Part shown: positions 1 to 19,483 of the stretch, one piece after another
How positions within the stretch are numbered: the stretch's first letter is position 1
How the letters are laid out: each line of letters opens with the position of its first letter
Source of the DNA: Ipomoea triloba
Lineage: Eukaryota > Streptophyta > Magnoliopsida > Solanales > Convolvulaceae
DNA: 64,000 bases
NCBI RefSeq assembly: GCF_003576645.1
Contig: NC_044917.1
Span: forward strand, 11,505,803 to 11,569,802
Direction: 5' to 3'
Position numbers and translations under genes: made by a program
Notes under the pieces: model-generated
Seen by the model: only the letters and a program-made list of their open reading frames with translations
Databases searched by the model: none
What the model was told of the DNA's origin: nothing

Positions 1-1387
<1,387 letters not shown>

Positions 1388-1412
1388 NNNNNNNNNNNNN
1401 NNNNNNNNNNNN
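1388..1412. other. 25-N assembly gap inside isochorismate synthase
   Basis: Twenty-five Ns separate the duplicated block (1-1387) from the truncated ICS exon 13. The bases beside the gap (1413-1440) do not continue the expected coding frame, so they may be low-quality contig-end sequence. The missing 3' exons of ICS must lie in this gap or outside the window. Confidence 0.95.
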
Positions 1413-7594
<6,182 letters not shown>

Positions 7595-9981
7595 GGAACT
7601 TCACGGAGAGGCGGCGGCGGTTAGCTTCTAATTGGCTCTCAGTTACATAACCATGGTGGTCGAATGGTGGGGTTATTTGTGGGTGACAGGTGATTGGAGT
7701 AATGCGGGGAAGAAATTCAATTCGTTGTACAAATCAATGAAGTAAATGGAAAAAACATAGACGAGACTGATAATACTGTTCTCAGTTGTGTCGTTGACAA
7801 ACGTTATCTCTTCGATCTTCCCCACTGCCACTGGTAGTAAAGTATACATGCTTGATTTTAATACATTTTTCTTAAAGGAAATAATACAACTATTTTAATG
7901 TAATATATTACGTTACGTATATACTTTATGTAAGTAATGCAAATGTATTTTAATGTTGGGGGAATTGAATTAATTACCACGTCATGGTCTAATGTGCACA
8001 CGGTACGGTAAACTTGACGTACGGGTGCGCTATCGTACATATGCATGTGCTTTAATTTGTTTGTATACGCCGTCACTATTTGATACTATACAATGGATCG
8101 GATAAACATCATTCCTATGCAATAATTCACAAATTATATATACGAGATAGATTAATCATACTAAAAAAATCTTATGTAACAGAATTAATTGAAGGATGTT
8201 AGCAAGAATTGAATTTATGACATTTTATTACAATAATGGAATATAAAAGCTACAAATTAAACATGACACGTACCTAATGATGTGTTTGTGCACTAGTTAG
8301 ATATATGAATCCCTGCTTTAAAATGCACAAAAGTTTACTAAAGCATCCCTCCATAAATTCATAGAATTAAATAAACCAATAAATCTGAGAAGTCACAGTC
8401 ATACATGTACTGAAGGCTGGAGTGTCTAGATTTGTCCAGAGTTCTCATGTGAGAAATGGTTCTCGCGTCGTACAATTCTGAATATATGTGTGTGTATGTA
8501 TGTATGTTAATATTAGACATCAATGTTGGGTATTTATTTTTTCGCATCATGTATATGAAAACTAGGGTAGAAATACAAGGTGTCAATTAAAGGAGATGAA
8601 GAATATGGTTTGAGAATACATTACTTGCAAATTTAAAGGATAATAGTAAATAAATCTCAGCAAACAGTATGCATAGAAAACTACTAAAATTTCGTCCTCT
8701 CACCTAATGGGTTGTTGAGTCTCCGTGATTTATCATTTTGCAATTTTGTCGGTCCTAAATATGAAATTCTTGTGGTGAGAGATTTCGCATTTTATGGATA
8801 AAAAATTCCAAACTTAATTTTTTTGGTTCAGGATTAAAAGTATTCTCATACAAAAAGTTCCAAATAAAAAAGTAATCAGTAAATGATTCTCAGGTAAATT
8901 AATGACCAACCTCCATAGCCTCGTTGACAAAGTAAGTAATTTTTATGGTAACTGAATATGTGTACGTAAGATGGTATCCTTACACAAGATATCTTTGAAG
9001 TTCATCTCACACCCAAAGTTATTGCGCAATGAGGCTAGTAATAGCAAAAAGACCTGTTTAAAGTTTGTATCACGTCTATAGTCATGTGGTAACCTTTGGA
9101 AAAATAACATAAAATGGCATTTTAAGTGGCTATTTTGTAGTACCAATTTATGCTTGGTCCACTCTCGATTTGGGTCGGGTCGAAGTGGATTATGGTTATT
9201 CGTAGTTAGATGAAGAATTTGATATATTGTACTTTCAAAATCGATAATAGGTGAATGAGAAATTAGTTCTCAAAGTAGACCCATTCGAGTTGGGGAAAAC
9301 GTTGGTAAGGAAAGTGAGTTTGCACCACTATTTATACAAGAGCGCTCTATGATCTCATGGTTTTGCTCATCTCATGTTCTAGTTTGCCTTACAACTATCA
9401 TATATTTTGTATGGGTCGATTTTCGCACCCTTCCTATTTTTGCTCATTTGACCATTTTACCTTTGATTGGTCCTTTCACCATAAAAATACAAATTAAAAG
9501 TGCCTTAGACCATTAACACATTTTATAGCATTTTAGATTATTTTAAGCATACTTTATGCCAAATTCGCCACAAATTCACTCCAAGGTATGTCCAAAAATA
9601 CATTGTATTTGACATTTATCACTCATCAATCCTACCAAATGCCAACATCTTCAACGCTTCAATCACCTCTATTCTCACTCTATGTTTTTTATGAATTTAT
9701 TTTCTCTCGCTCTATGTATGTACATCTTCAATCAATCTCTAAGACAATGCATGAAATTAAAAACAATGAGAACTTCTTCAACCAAACTTTTTGTCTTTGC
9801 ATTGGCTTCCAACCCGAAATCAAACAACCAACATTTGCAAATTCGCTTACATTGAATTACACATCACATTAACCATAAATCATAATTACTATAATATAAT
9901 AATATTTATCAAACGGATACAAATGACGATATTATCTGCATTTTGTGTGTATATATATTAGATGAACATTTGGCGAATGAT
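7595..9981. other. Intergenic region: ICS upstream DNA and CIPK 3' flank
   Basis: No gene is supported here. ICS reads leftwards from 7594, so 7595 to about 8600 is its promoter side. A TTGACG motif (TGACG core of as-1/TGA sites) lies near 8013 and a TTGAC core near 7793; both are short and could be chance. Around 9105-9360 a diverged copy of the LTR-like sequence at 13015-13330 is present, sharing 'gatttgg(g/a)tcgggtc' and 'gatatattgta'. About 8100-9100 is AT-rich, with no recognisable element. Confidence 0.6.
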
Positions 9982-11941
9982 TCAATTAAGTGCTTTCAAC
10001 TTGGCGGCATTCAAATCCTCATCCTCCCCTCCAAAAGTTTCTTGGCCATAATGGTTGATGGTATCACCCAAAATATCACCACCATGCCACGTACTAATAA
10101 TTTCTTTTAGATTATGCCTAAGTTTCTCCTCACAAAACTTGGCATACTCTACTACGTCACCGGAATTCTTGGAGAACTTGACGACCGCAACTTCCGGCGC
10201 CACCTTGAACACCTCAGCCGTCACCACCAACCGCCCTTTCCGGCCGCCCTCCGCCGCCGCCGCCCCTTGTAACCTTAGCGCGGATCCGCTCACTCTCCCA
10301 ACCTTAAACCCCAATTTTTTGCCCATCACTTGAATCTTCGCCATGATCACCGTGGCCGAGCACTTAGAAGTGAATATGGACTCCATCTTCTTCTTATTTT
10401 CGAACAAGCTGGATAAATCGACGGCTGAGATCGACGATATGAACTCGAAAGCGTTCAAAATCGCCGGAGAAGATGGCGATGATGACTTCATTATCCCGCC
10501 GATTTCCTCTTCTTCATCAACTGATATTCCAATGGGTATTTTGAACCCTTTGCTAAACCATGTGTCTTGCATTATTTCCCTAATGCTAATCCTTTTTGCC
10601 GGATTAGAAACCAATATTTTGGATAGTAAACGCCTTGGTGTCGGTGGAAACCATGGCGGGAACTTATAATCGGCTTTGAAAATCTTTTTGTAGAGTCTGA
10701 AAAGATTTTCATCTCGAAATGGAAGAAAACCTCCGAGAAGAACGTACAATATCACTCCGCATGACCAAATGTCTGATTTTGTACCATCGTATCCTTTGTT
10801 CCTCAATATCTCCGGTGCAATATACGCCGGCGTCCCGCATTGCGTGTAGAGAAGACCGTCGCCGATTAGCCGCTCCAACAACACTGATAACCCAAAATCC
10901 GTCACCTTCAATTGAAGTAACGAATTGACGGTTAGATAAACAGATAAAAGCGCATCCCTTAGCCACAAATTGTTGGAGGACTTGGCTTGTACATGCCAGT
11001 CTTAACTACAGATTGTTCGGATTTGAGCCCGGGTAAATTATTAAGGAACCATAAAAATATACATTTTTAATATATTAAAAATACATTAATTGTGTATTGA
11101 ATACATTAATTGTGTATTGAATGTACATTATATAAAATAATGTGTTTTTAGTACTTAAATAATATTTTTTTTTTGAATACAATGTGTATTTTTAATATAC
11201 TAAAGATACATTATTTGATTATATACAAAATAATGTATTTTCAGTGGTCCACACAATAATGATTGCAAATCTAAAAAATTATAGCCCACACAAAGGCATA
11301 ACTTTATTTCTTATTATACCCCCACATCTTTCCGAGGCACTGGACTTGACTGCCTTACGGCCTCTGTTCAATAATTTCTTAACCACCAATTACTGAATTT
11401 GGCTCTTCCGCCTAGGCCCAACATTCTTTAAGGATAAAATATTGATTTTCATAGAAAATTATTACTATAAATTGTGACATATATATAAAATATATTTTAC
11501 CTTCAAGTTTCCGTTGTGATCTAGTAGGAGGTTTTCCGGCTTGAGGTCACGGTGGCAGACACCGCAGCTGTGACAAAACTCGACGGCGCTGATGAGCTGT
11601 TGGAAGTACTTCCTGGCGGCGTCTTCCTTGAGGCGCCCTTTGGCCACCTTGGCGAACAGCTCACCGCCATTCACGTACTCCATCACAATGAAGATCTTTG
11701 TCCGAGTTGCCAACACCTCTCTCAGCTCCACAATGTTGGGGTGGCGGACGAGGCGCATCACCGAGATTTCCCGCTCGATTTGCTCCATCATCGCCTCCGT
11801 CTTCACCTCCTCCTTCTTTATCACCTTAACGGCCACCCTCTCGCCGGTAGCCGTGTTGGTTGCGCAGTAGACTTTAGCGAACGTGCCCTTCCCTAGTAGC
11901 TTTCCGGTTTCGTATTTCCCAAACAACATTTTCTTCTCCAT
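9982..11941 (-). CDS. CIPK: CBL-interacting protein kinase (CIPK5/25-like)
   Basis: Ser/Thr kinase activated by calcineurin-B-like calcium sensors, acting on ion transport and stress signalling at membranes. Two exons, 11941-11501 and 10905-9982, give 454 aa; the intron is 595 bp. The start at 11941 ([13 protein letters not shown]) is preferred over an in-frame ATG at 12040, because that one lies upstream of the TATA box at 12028-12036. Visible residues: glycine loop GKGTFAKV (17-24), catalytic Lys39, HRDLKPEN (Asp132), DFG (150-152), GTPAYIAPE, and the CBL-binding NAF motif (NAFEF, near residue 298). A phosphatase-interaction-like segment follows, with [16 protein letters not shown]. No broken motif is seen, so the kinase should be active. 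Assignment to the CIPK5/25 branch is from memory of family sequences and less certain than membership of CIPK. Confidence 0.95.
11020..11275. repeat. MITE-like element in CIPK intron
   Basis: AT-rich segment with repeated words 'acattaattgtgtattgaat' and 'aataatgtgtttt', ending in GGTCCACACAATAA. The same ending and the same type of repeated interior occur at 36312-36565, 52474-52640 and 63880-63950, so this is a dispersed family. Confidence 0.45.
11280..11431. repeat. Diverged TRIM LTR relative in CIPK intron
   Basis: Shares 'aactttatttc', 'ttaaccaccaatta' and a terminal GCCCAACA with the TRIM-like element in ICS intron 3. No primer site or second terminal repeat is seen, so this looks like a solo or truncated copy. 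Confidence 0.5.
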
Positions 11942-12027
11942 ATAATATGTCCGGCCTATACTTTTGCAATAATCCTCGACAAACAAAAGGGAATTCAAGG
12001 ATATGCAAAGAGGTGTGGTGAGGTGAA

Positions 12028-12036
12028 TATTTATAG
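12028..12036 (-). promoter_or_regulatory. TATA box of CIPK
   Basis: Minus-strand CTATAAATA, 87 bp upstream of the chosen ATG at 11941. Transcription starting about 30 bp downstream would give a 5' UTR of about 60 nt. It also argues against the upstream in-frame ATG at 12040. Confidence 0.65.
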
Positions 12037-12039
12037 ACA

Positions 12040-13010
12040 TAAATTTTATGAATTTGGATAATGGAATGGCAAGAAAATGACGTTTTCATTTATTTTAATT
12101 ACAAAATAGTTTTCCTTTTCATTTTTAGAAAAATTGTATTTTTGTCTTCCAGTTATACGCATGATATATACTTAGCTCTTGTGTTATATGCATGATTATC
12201 TTTAATCCTTAAATTATGTGCGGAATGACAATTTTAGTCTCTCAAAAACCATTTTTGTCACCAACATATTATAATAAAGTGACGGACTTGGTTTTTGAAG
12301 GACTAAATTCGCCACTTCGCTTATAATTTAGAGTTAAACATAATCACATATATAATTTAGAGACTAAGTTTGTACTACAAATATAATTAGAGAAAAAAAT
12401 GTAATTTTTATTTTTTGTTATGTTTAAAATTGGAACGATTTTGTTAAAAAATTAATGTGCGCGTGATATATAGCATAGGACATGGACTACGCAATGCTGA
12501 TGTGTCCATTTAGGAAGTCAAAATGCCGTTTCGATTGATCTTTTCTTTCATTGAGAAATAGCTTAGTGCGTCACCTGTAATTCTGCCTGAAAAGGTCTTC
12601 ATTCTTTAATAGCAAATGAATTGAGCCTCACTTGTATTAGTTGTATAGTATTAACTATTAAATAAGGAGAATTTTAACAACATAAAAAACTTCTTGGGTG
12701 GACCGAAAGGCCAGACAAATCCTACCTAACCAAGTTAAACTCTAACTGGCTGATGCACAAGAGCACAGTGAATGGGGCAAATTATACCATATGGGTCAGA
12801 TACAAACTGATATTTAAATTATACGTATTCCTCTTGCATTTAAGTTATGTGTCTGCCATTAACATATTATGTGTGTTGTCAACGGTCTATTCGTCTCTAA
12901 AATGGTATAGAAAGTGACTATTTTGTGGTACAAATATATGTATGGACCGACCAATTGAGTATATTCGTGTCGTTTTTTCACGTCCCAAAAATCAAATTTC
13001 ATTCATGTGG
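12040..13010. other. Intergenic region upstream of CIPK
   Basis: No gene. A weak foldback is visible at about 12165-12385, where 'ccaacatatt'-type and 'agtctctcaaaaacca'-type words are echoed in inverse order. The rest is AT-rich with no recognisable element. Confidence 0.5.
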
Positions 13011-13014
13011 GGGA

Positions 13015-13440
13015 TTGTTAGAATTTTTAGCATAAAATGGCATAAAAAGGGTTATTTTGTGGTATAAATATATGTGGGGTCCACTTCCGATTTGGATCGG
13101 GTCAAAGTGGATTCGAGTTCTTCGTTATGAGACGAAGAGATTGATATATTGTACGCTCAAAACGGATAATGGATAAATGAAAAATTGATTTTCAAAGTAG
13201 AACCATTTGAATTGAAAAATGAAGGTCGAAAGACTTTGTAAAATCACTTATCCCATATTGGTATGGGAGGTGAGTTTGTACCACTATATATACAAGAGCT
13301 TTTAGAGGCATGTTGAATTGTATAACATATAGGTTTTCTCTCACGAGCAAGTTTCTGACTCCTTACTGTATACAAAGTAATGATATATTCTAATATGCAA
13401 AATTTCCACCTGACCTCAAAGTGTACGTAAAGAGGGATAA
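13015..13440 (+). mobile_element. Copia-type LTR fragment
   Basis: Starts TGTTAGAATTTTTAGC, a common copia LTR start, and carries a TATA-like ACTATATATACAAGAG near 13282-13297. A diverged copy lies around 9105-9360. Near 13435-13520 a word of about 23 bp (GGGATAAAATAGAACCATAT and the next 3 bp) occurs twice, a short internal duplication. No matching second LTR or coding domain could be tied to it. Confidence 0.5.
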
Positions 13441-13476
13441 AATAGAACCATATGTTGTTAGCCATGTTGTTAAAGT

Positions 13477-13900
13477 TCATTTGGAGTGAGCGGGGGATAA
13501 AATAGAACCATATGTTATGTAATTTAGGAAATTGAATTTCATGTTGCTGCCATAGTGACAGTCCACGAAACGCGGGGGGAAGTTTTTCATACTCAGCCTT
13601 ATATGCTGCCATAGTGACAGTCCACGAAACTTGATCTGCTCAAGAAAATCATCCCATGAATGCAACAACTCATTACTTTTCATCCAATGGTTCTCCATGA
13701 ATCATAAATGCACATTATGATATTCAAAAAAATTCTTGTGACTAAAAAATCCAAACATGAGGATCCTTGCCATCAAATTTTGAAAGATCATTCTTCAAAA
13801 GAAATTGATGCCGAGAAACATGGGGATCAAATTGCTTAGAAAGCGGAAAATGGACATAGCTAGGGTGATTTGAGTGGTGGCGGGACGTGTAGCGTGTCTG
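13477..13900 (-). pseudogene. Ty3/gypsy gag relic
   Basis: Minus-strand reading gives pieces typical of plant gypsy Gag: LSKFDGKDPHVWIF, then a stop, SQEFFEYHNV, then NHWMKSNELLHSWDDFLEQI and further down AAYKAEYEKL. The frame is broken by stops and shifts, and the segment with GCTGCCATAGTGACAGTCCA occurs twice (about 13543-13562 and 13603-13622). No protease or reverse transcriptase follows, so this is a dead fragment. Confidence 0.6.
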
Positions 13901-14221
13901 AAGGGAATTAACATTTTTGGGTTAGTTAAAGTATCCATGGAATGTTGAAGAGCTTTCAAAACTTAAAAGTGATAATGATTGTGGTCATCAATGAAGTTGT
14001 TGGCAAATTTAGGACAAGGATTCTATCTATGGTTGAGGAGTTGAATGATTTTGTGGGGAGATGTTAATGACCATGGAAAATAGAGATCAATGAAACTTAA
14101 AAACAATAACTCTTTCTATTATTTTTTTCCTTTAATCTATAGTTTTTCTTCTTTTTGGGTTGATATGCGATGGAAAAAATGGATAAAAATAATGAAAGAA
14201 ATTTAAATACTTGTGGATTTC

Positions 14222-14365
14222 TGCCAAAGACCTTGGGGTCTAGTGGCACCCGGTGTCCCGGTTTACACTCTCACATGGATGATGGGAGTGGGTTTGAGCC
14301 TCAACGGAGTCAACTGTTGACTCTTTGTGCCACATTGTAACAGAGTCAGTAGTACTCAAAAAAGA
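14222..14365 (+). mobile_element. tRNA-derived SINE
   Basis: A box-A-like GGTCTAGTGG (about 14235-14244) is followed at usual spacing by a box-B-like GGTTTGAGCC (about 14292-14301), with a short A-rich end. Related copies lie in introns 1 and 3 of the cysteine oxidase gene, sharing the (G)AG(T/A)T(T/C)GAGCCT core. Confidence 0.6.
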
Positions 14366-14522
14366 AATACTTGTGGAAAGATACTCTCACAGATCGCTCT
14401 ACGAGAAAGATATTCTCACAGATCGCTCAACGAGAGCACCAGTTTGTTACAACCCTAAATAGGAACGCGGATGGAAAACCTTTCGTGCAGGTTTCTGTTT
14501 CCTTGCCATATTCGAGTCATGA

Positions 14523-14573
14523 CAAACCTCCGAGAAGAACATACAATATTAGTCCCCACGCGACCAAATGTAA
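14523..14573 (-). pseudogene. Short CIPK-like kinase fragment
   Basis: About 50 bp closely match the antisense of CIPK exon 2 near 10727-10778 (kinase subdomain IX, around [13 protein letters not shown]), including AAACCTCCGAGAAGAAC. The frame is shifted and flanking kinase sequence is absent, so this is a fragment carried or left behind, not a gene. The preceding 14370-14450 contains a short tandem repeat of 'ctcacagatcgctc'. Confidence 0.45.
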
Positions 14574-15813
14574 ATTTTTTATGGTCCACAACATATGGGT
14601 ATTTTCGTACTTTGCTACCATTTCATAAAATGTAAAAAATATAATACTAATTTTAGAGGATAAAGTTTTACATTAATCATGTTGAATTGTATAACAGATC
14701 TAATAAATTTAAATTTTTATGAAATAAAGCTATATAAAATTATGTGTCATCTTCAACTTAGCAAATTTAAAACATTTGCATGTTAGGAAAAAATAAACAA
14801 ATTTTGAAATTTAGCTAATGTATGTGATGCTCTCAATAAAATTTTATTATCATATATCATAAAGTTATTTTGAACTCTAATTAAAGAATATTTAAAAATC
14901 ATATGTTTTATTTAGTGGGGCCACTAGGCCCACCAATCACATTATTAGTATCACATCTTTTTATGCTTCCAAATCCGACGCAAGGTGTTATCAATTTTAT
15001 CTTTTATTTAGAACTTTCTTGGCATTCTTTTTCTTTCACAATCAACTCCTTTCTTTACTTTACTCACCAGTATTCACTTTCCTTTCTCTATTTTTTTTAT
15101 TTTAATCCCACACTACTTCTCGATCGCAGGCCTACATTAGTTTTCATTTTTGACAATTTTGGATACCAGATCTCCACGCCTATACTTCAAGTAGTCATTT
15201 TCAATTCGTTTTTGACATATTCTTTTCTCCAACCATCGTTTTTAGAGTTTACACTCCTAAGGTAGTCCTCGCTTTCTATTCTCTCTCATATTAGAAATAG
15301 GTGTTCTTACTTGTTTTACTATATTCGATTGATATAAGTTATAATGTTAAATTTTTTCTTAAATTGCTATGCTACTTACTCACCTATTTAGTGATTTGCC
15401 ATGAATCTAGTATGTCTAACGATTATAGAATTGAATTTTTAAATGCTATTCATTTTAGTAATTTCTTTCCCTTGCAACAGATTGCATTGATTCTTGCTTG
15501 CGCAACTAACATTGCTACAAATTTTAGAATTCTGAAAGACATCTATTTAATAATTTATTCTAATAATGATGTAGATTCGTCACCATGGATAATAGATCAA
15601 AACTAATAATTTTCGATTGGTTAAGAATAATTTATCTATATATATGGTATAGATTTAATAGAAAATATGAAATTGAAGTATAAATTAAGCTTTTGTGTGT
15701 AGGTAGGATCAATTTATTCCGTGCAACTATGATTGTGTACTAATTTCTTCATTAATAAATACGTTTACGAATTTTTTTTGGTTGTTACCACTTTAAATTT
15801 GTGTGGGTGCATA

Positions 15814-16926
15814 NAATAAATTTAAATTTTTATGAAATAAAGCTATATAAAATTATGTGTCATCTTCAACTTAGCAAATTTAAAACATTTGCATGTTAGG
15901 AAAAAATAAACAAATTTTGAAATTTAGCTAATGTATGTGATGCTCTCAATAAAATTTTATTATCATATATCATAAAGTTATTTTGAACTCTAATTAAAGA
16001 ATATTTAAAAATCATATGTTTTATTTAGTGGGGCCACTAGGCCCACCAATCACATTATTAGTATCACATCTTTTTATGCTTCCAAATCCGACGCAAGGTG
16101 TTATCAATTTTATCTTTTATTTAGAACTTTCTTGGCATTCTTTTTCTTTCACAATCAACTCCTTTCTTTACTTTACTCACCAGTATTCACTTTCCTTTCT
16201 CTATTTTTTTTATTTTAATCCCACACTACTTCTCGATCGCAGGCCTACATTAGTTTTCATTTTTGACAATTTTGGATACCAGATCTCCACGCCTATACTT
16301 CAAGTAGTCATTTTCAATTCGTTTTTGACATATTCTTTTCTCCAACCATCGTTTTTAGAGTTTACACTCCTAAGGTAGTCCTCGCTTTCTATTCTCTCTC
16401 ATATTAGAAATAGGTGTTCTTACTTGTTTTACTATATTCGATTGATATAAGTTATAATGTTAAATTTTTTCTTAAATTGCTATGCTACTTACTCACCTAT
16501 TTAGTGATTTGCCATGAATCTAGTATGTCTAACGATTATAGAATTGAATTTTTAAATGCTATTCATTTTAGTAATTTCTTTCCCTTGCAACAGATTGCAT
16601 TGATTCTTGCTTGCGCAACTAACATTGCTACAAATTTTAGAATTCTGAAAGACATCTATTTAATAATTTATTCTAATAATGATGTAGATTCGTCACCATG
16701 GATAATAGATCAAAACTAATAATTTTCGATTGGTTAAGAATAATTTATCTATATATATGGTATAGATTTAATAGAAAATATGAAATTGAAGTATAAATTA
16801 AGCTTTTGTGTGTAGGTAGGATCAATTTATTCCGTGCAACTATGATTGTGTACTAATTTCTTCATTAATAAATACGTTTACGAATTTTTTTTGGTTGTTA
16901 CCACTTTAAATTTGTGTGGGTGCATA
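15814..16926. other. Exact duplicate of 14702-15813 after a single N (assembly artefact)
   Basis: After the N at 15814, bases 15815-16926 repeat 14702-15813 at a constant offset of 1113 with no difference found. Real array units differ from each other by several percent, so this exact copy is an unmerged contig overlap and not a unit of the array. Confidence 0.9.
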
Positions 16927-18191
16927 TTTTTGTAGAATGCATTGAAATCGTTAAAGACATAAATCTAATTTGAGTAGAAATATAACGAGATGATAAAAAT
17001 TACAACCTAGATTTTTAAATAATTTTTTATTCAAAAATTATTTTATATCATGCAGTGGATGCGTTTGTTTGTTTGTTGTTGTTGATTTTTTATTTTTTTT
17101 TTGTTAAAGGAATGTTGTGTGCATATTTACCTAGATAGTTTTTAAACGATTTTTCCAATTATTAATTATATAATTAAAAAAAATTAACTCTATAATTTTG
17201 TTTACTTCACATTAGTCATTTCCTTTGTACATATGTAAGGGTGCCTTTTATTTGTCTCATTTCTTCGTCGACTTCTTCTTCTCCTTCTCCTTTTCCTTTT
17301 TTTTTTTTTTAATTTTAAAATTTGCCTAGCTTTACAACATATTGATTTTCTCGTACTTTGCTACAATTTCATAAAATGTAAAAAATAATAATAACAAATT
17401 ATTCATGATCTTCTACTTAACAAATTTAAAACATTTGCATGTTAGGAAAAAATAAACAAATTTTGAAATTTAGCTAATGTAATGCTCTCAATAAAATTTT
17501 ATTATCATATCTCATAAAGTTATTTTGAACTCTGATTAAAGAATATTTAAAAAGCATATGTTTTATTTAGTGGGGCCAATTGGCCGCACAGATTACATTG
17601 TTCGTATCACATCCTTTTACGCTTCCAAATCCGACGCAAGGTGTTATCAGTTTTATCTTTTATTTAGAACTTTTTGGGCATTCTTTTTCTTTCATAATCA
17701 ACTCCTCTCTTTACTTTACTCACCGATATTCACTTTCCTTTCTCTATTTTTTTTTAAATTTTAATCCCACACTACATCTCGATCGCAGGCCAACATTAGT
17801 TTCGTTTTTGACAATTTTTAGATACCAGATCTCCACGCCTATACTTCAAGTAGTCATTTTCAATCCGTTTTTGATATCTTCTTTTCTCCAACCACTGTTT
17901 TAGAAATAGGTGTTCTTAATTGTTTTACTATATTCGATTGATATAAGTTTTAATGTTAAAATGTTCTTAAATTGCTATGCTACCTACTCACCTATTTAGA
18001 GATTTGACATGGATCTAGTATGTTTAAAAATTATAGAATTTTATTGAATTTTTAAATATTATTCATTTTCGTGATTGTTTTCTTTTGCAACAGATTGATT
18101 CTTGCTTGCGCGATTAACATTGTTACAAATTATAAAATTTTGAAAGACATCTATTTAATAATTTATTCTAATAACGATGTAGATTCGTGAC

Positions 18192-19483
18192 TAATGAGTA
18201 AAATGGTGATAGTAAATGTGAGGGTGAAGATGTCATTCTACTGAGGATTGAGGCTATGGCACGTATTTGTGTGAATTAAGAAATTCTAGGCACTACAGCG
18301 ATGGAATTTATTAGAATCCAAGTAAATAACGATTTAGAGGGAAAATTAAAATAAAAGAAGCAAATTAAATGACGAATAAAGTGTATGATACAGGTATGAG
18401 TTAGATTAGAGGTATTGGAATCTTGATGCTCTAACAATCTCAGAATTAGGGAAGAAACAATTAACTTAGGGATTCATGGGCTATGCACTCAATAATTCAG
18501 CTAGTTTCGTAATCAATAAACAGAATTTGGCTAAGACTGTCCCACTTTCGTGATGCATCAATAATAACCTTAAACACCAAAGCATTGTAAGCCCCCAAAT
18601 TACCCATATTCTCATAGTAGGAAAAATTAGGTTGAAATTGGTAAGACTCAAGTCTCTCACCCAACTTTCGTTGTAACGAAATCCTCTCCTAAATTAGCAA
18701 TCAATTGTGGCCATAAATTAATAACAAGTAGAATTCAATCCCCAATTCAACATAAACCCTAGGTGAACAATTCAATCCCTTTATGCAATAATCACAAATT
18801 GAGCATCAAGAGTAACAATAGATTCCTAATCTAAACCCATAAACGAACTACTCACTCATTATTAAAGTAACTAAAGCAAAGCAAGAATGAACCATTGAAA
18901 TCATAGCAACGAATTTGAGAAGTAAAAGAATAAAGAGAAGAACTTTACTAACAACTTGAAGAGTAATTCCAATCCAATCCACGATTCCAAGCTTGTAAGC
19001 GAGTTAAAGTGTGTAAATCTGAGCTAATCTATGCTAGGGAAAACTCTCAAGAGAAGAAAAAATAAGCTAAACTAAACTAGGGCTCGGAATACCAAAAAAT
19101 CCAGAAAAAGGCGACCTTAAATACTGGACAGTAAGAATGTCACAGCCACGTACACGGCCATGTGGCGTAGCGATTTTGTTGCTTCACGCCAGGCAGCAGG
19201 CGGGCACCCACATGGCCGTATGCCTGGCCGTGTGGTGCCCTCCCCTTTTGCCTATTGACTCCTTTTGTGCTCCGCTGCTCCTATCCGTCCTTGGGTAGAT
19301 TCCTATGCTTTTGAAACTTTGTCAAGATGTCCAAAAATCTTTCTTTTGCTTTGCGTTTGTGAATAAACTAAGTTTAAGTAAATGTAACGCACAAACGAGT
19401 TTCAAATTCACCAAGGTAAAGAAAATAAGTAACAAAACTAACTAAATTAAGGGAAAAATAATAGTATAAAATTAGAGGTATCA
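18192..19483 (-). mobile_element. Solo-LTR-like insertion in array unit 2
   Basis: A 1292-bp insertion flanked by a perfect 5-bp target-site duplication, GTGAC (18187-18191 and 19484-19488). It splits the unit between 'gattc' and the conserved ATGGATAATA. Read on the minus strand it starts TGATACCTCTAA, a start seen in gypsy-type LTRs, and contains a GC-rich block with repeated GGCCGTGTGG-like words (about 19140-19245). No coding domain is present, so a solo LTR is the simplest reading. Confidence 0.7.

Noticed and set aside
10055..10669. Plus-strand frames of 92 and 108 aa opposite CIPK
   Set aside because: Shadow frames antisense to CIPK exon 2, whose kinase and NAF motifs are clear on the minus strand.
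11942..12040. Upstream in-frame ATG at 12040 that would add 33 residues to CIPK
   Set aside because: It lies upstream of the TATA box (12028-12036), and the family starts close to LFGKYE, so the ATG at 11941 is preferred.
14903..15265. A 120-codon frame in array unit 1, with similar frames at 16016, 17558, 29356 and 31348
   Set aside because: The frame is broken at different places in each unit, has no known domain, and the 16016 copy is an artefact duplicate. It is chance openness in T-rich DNA.
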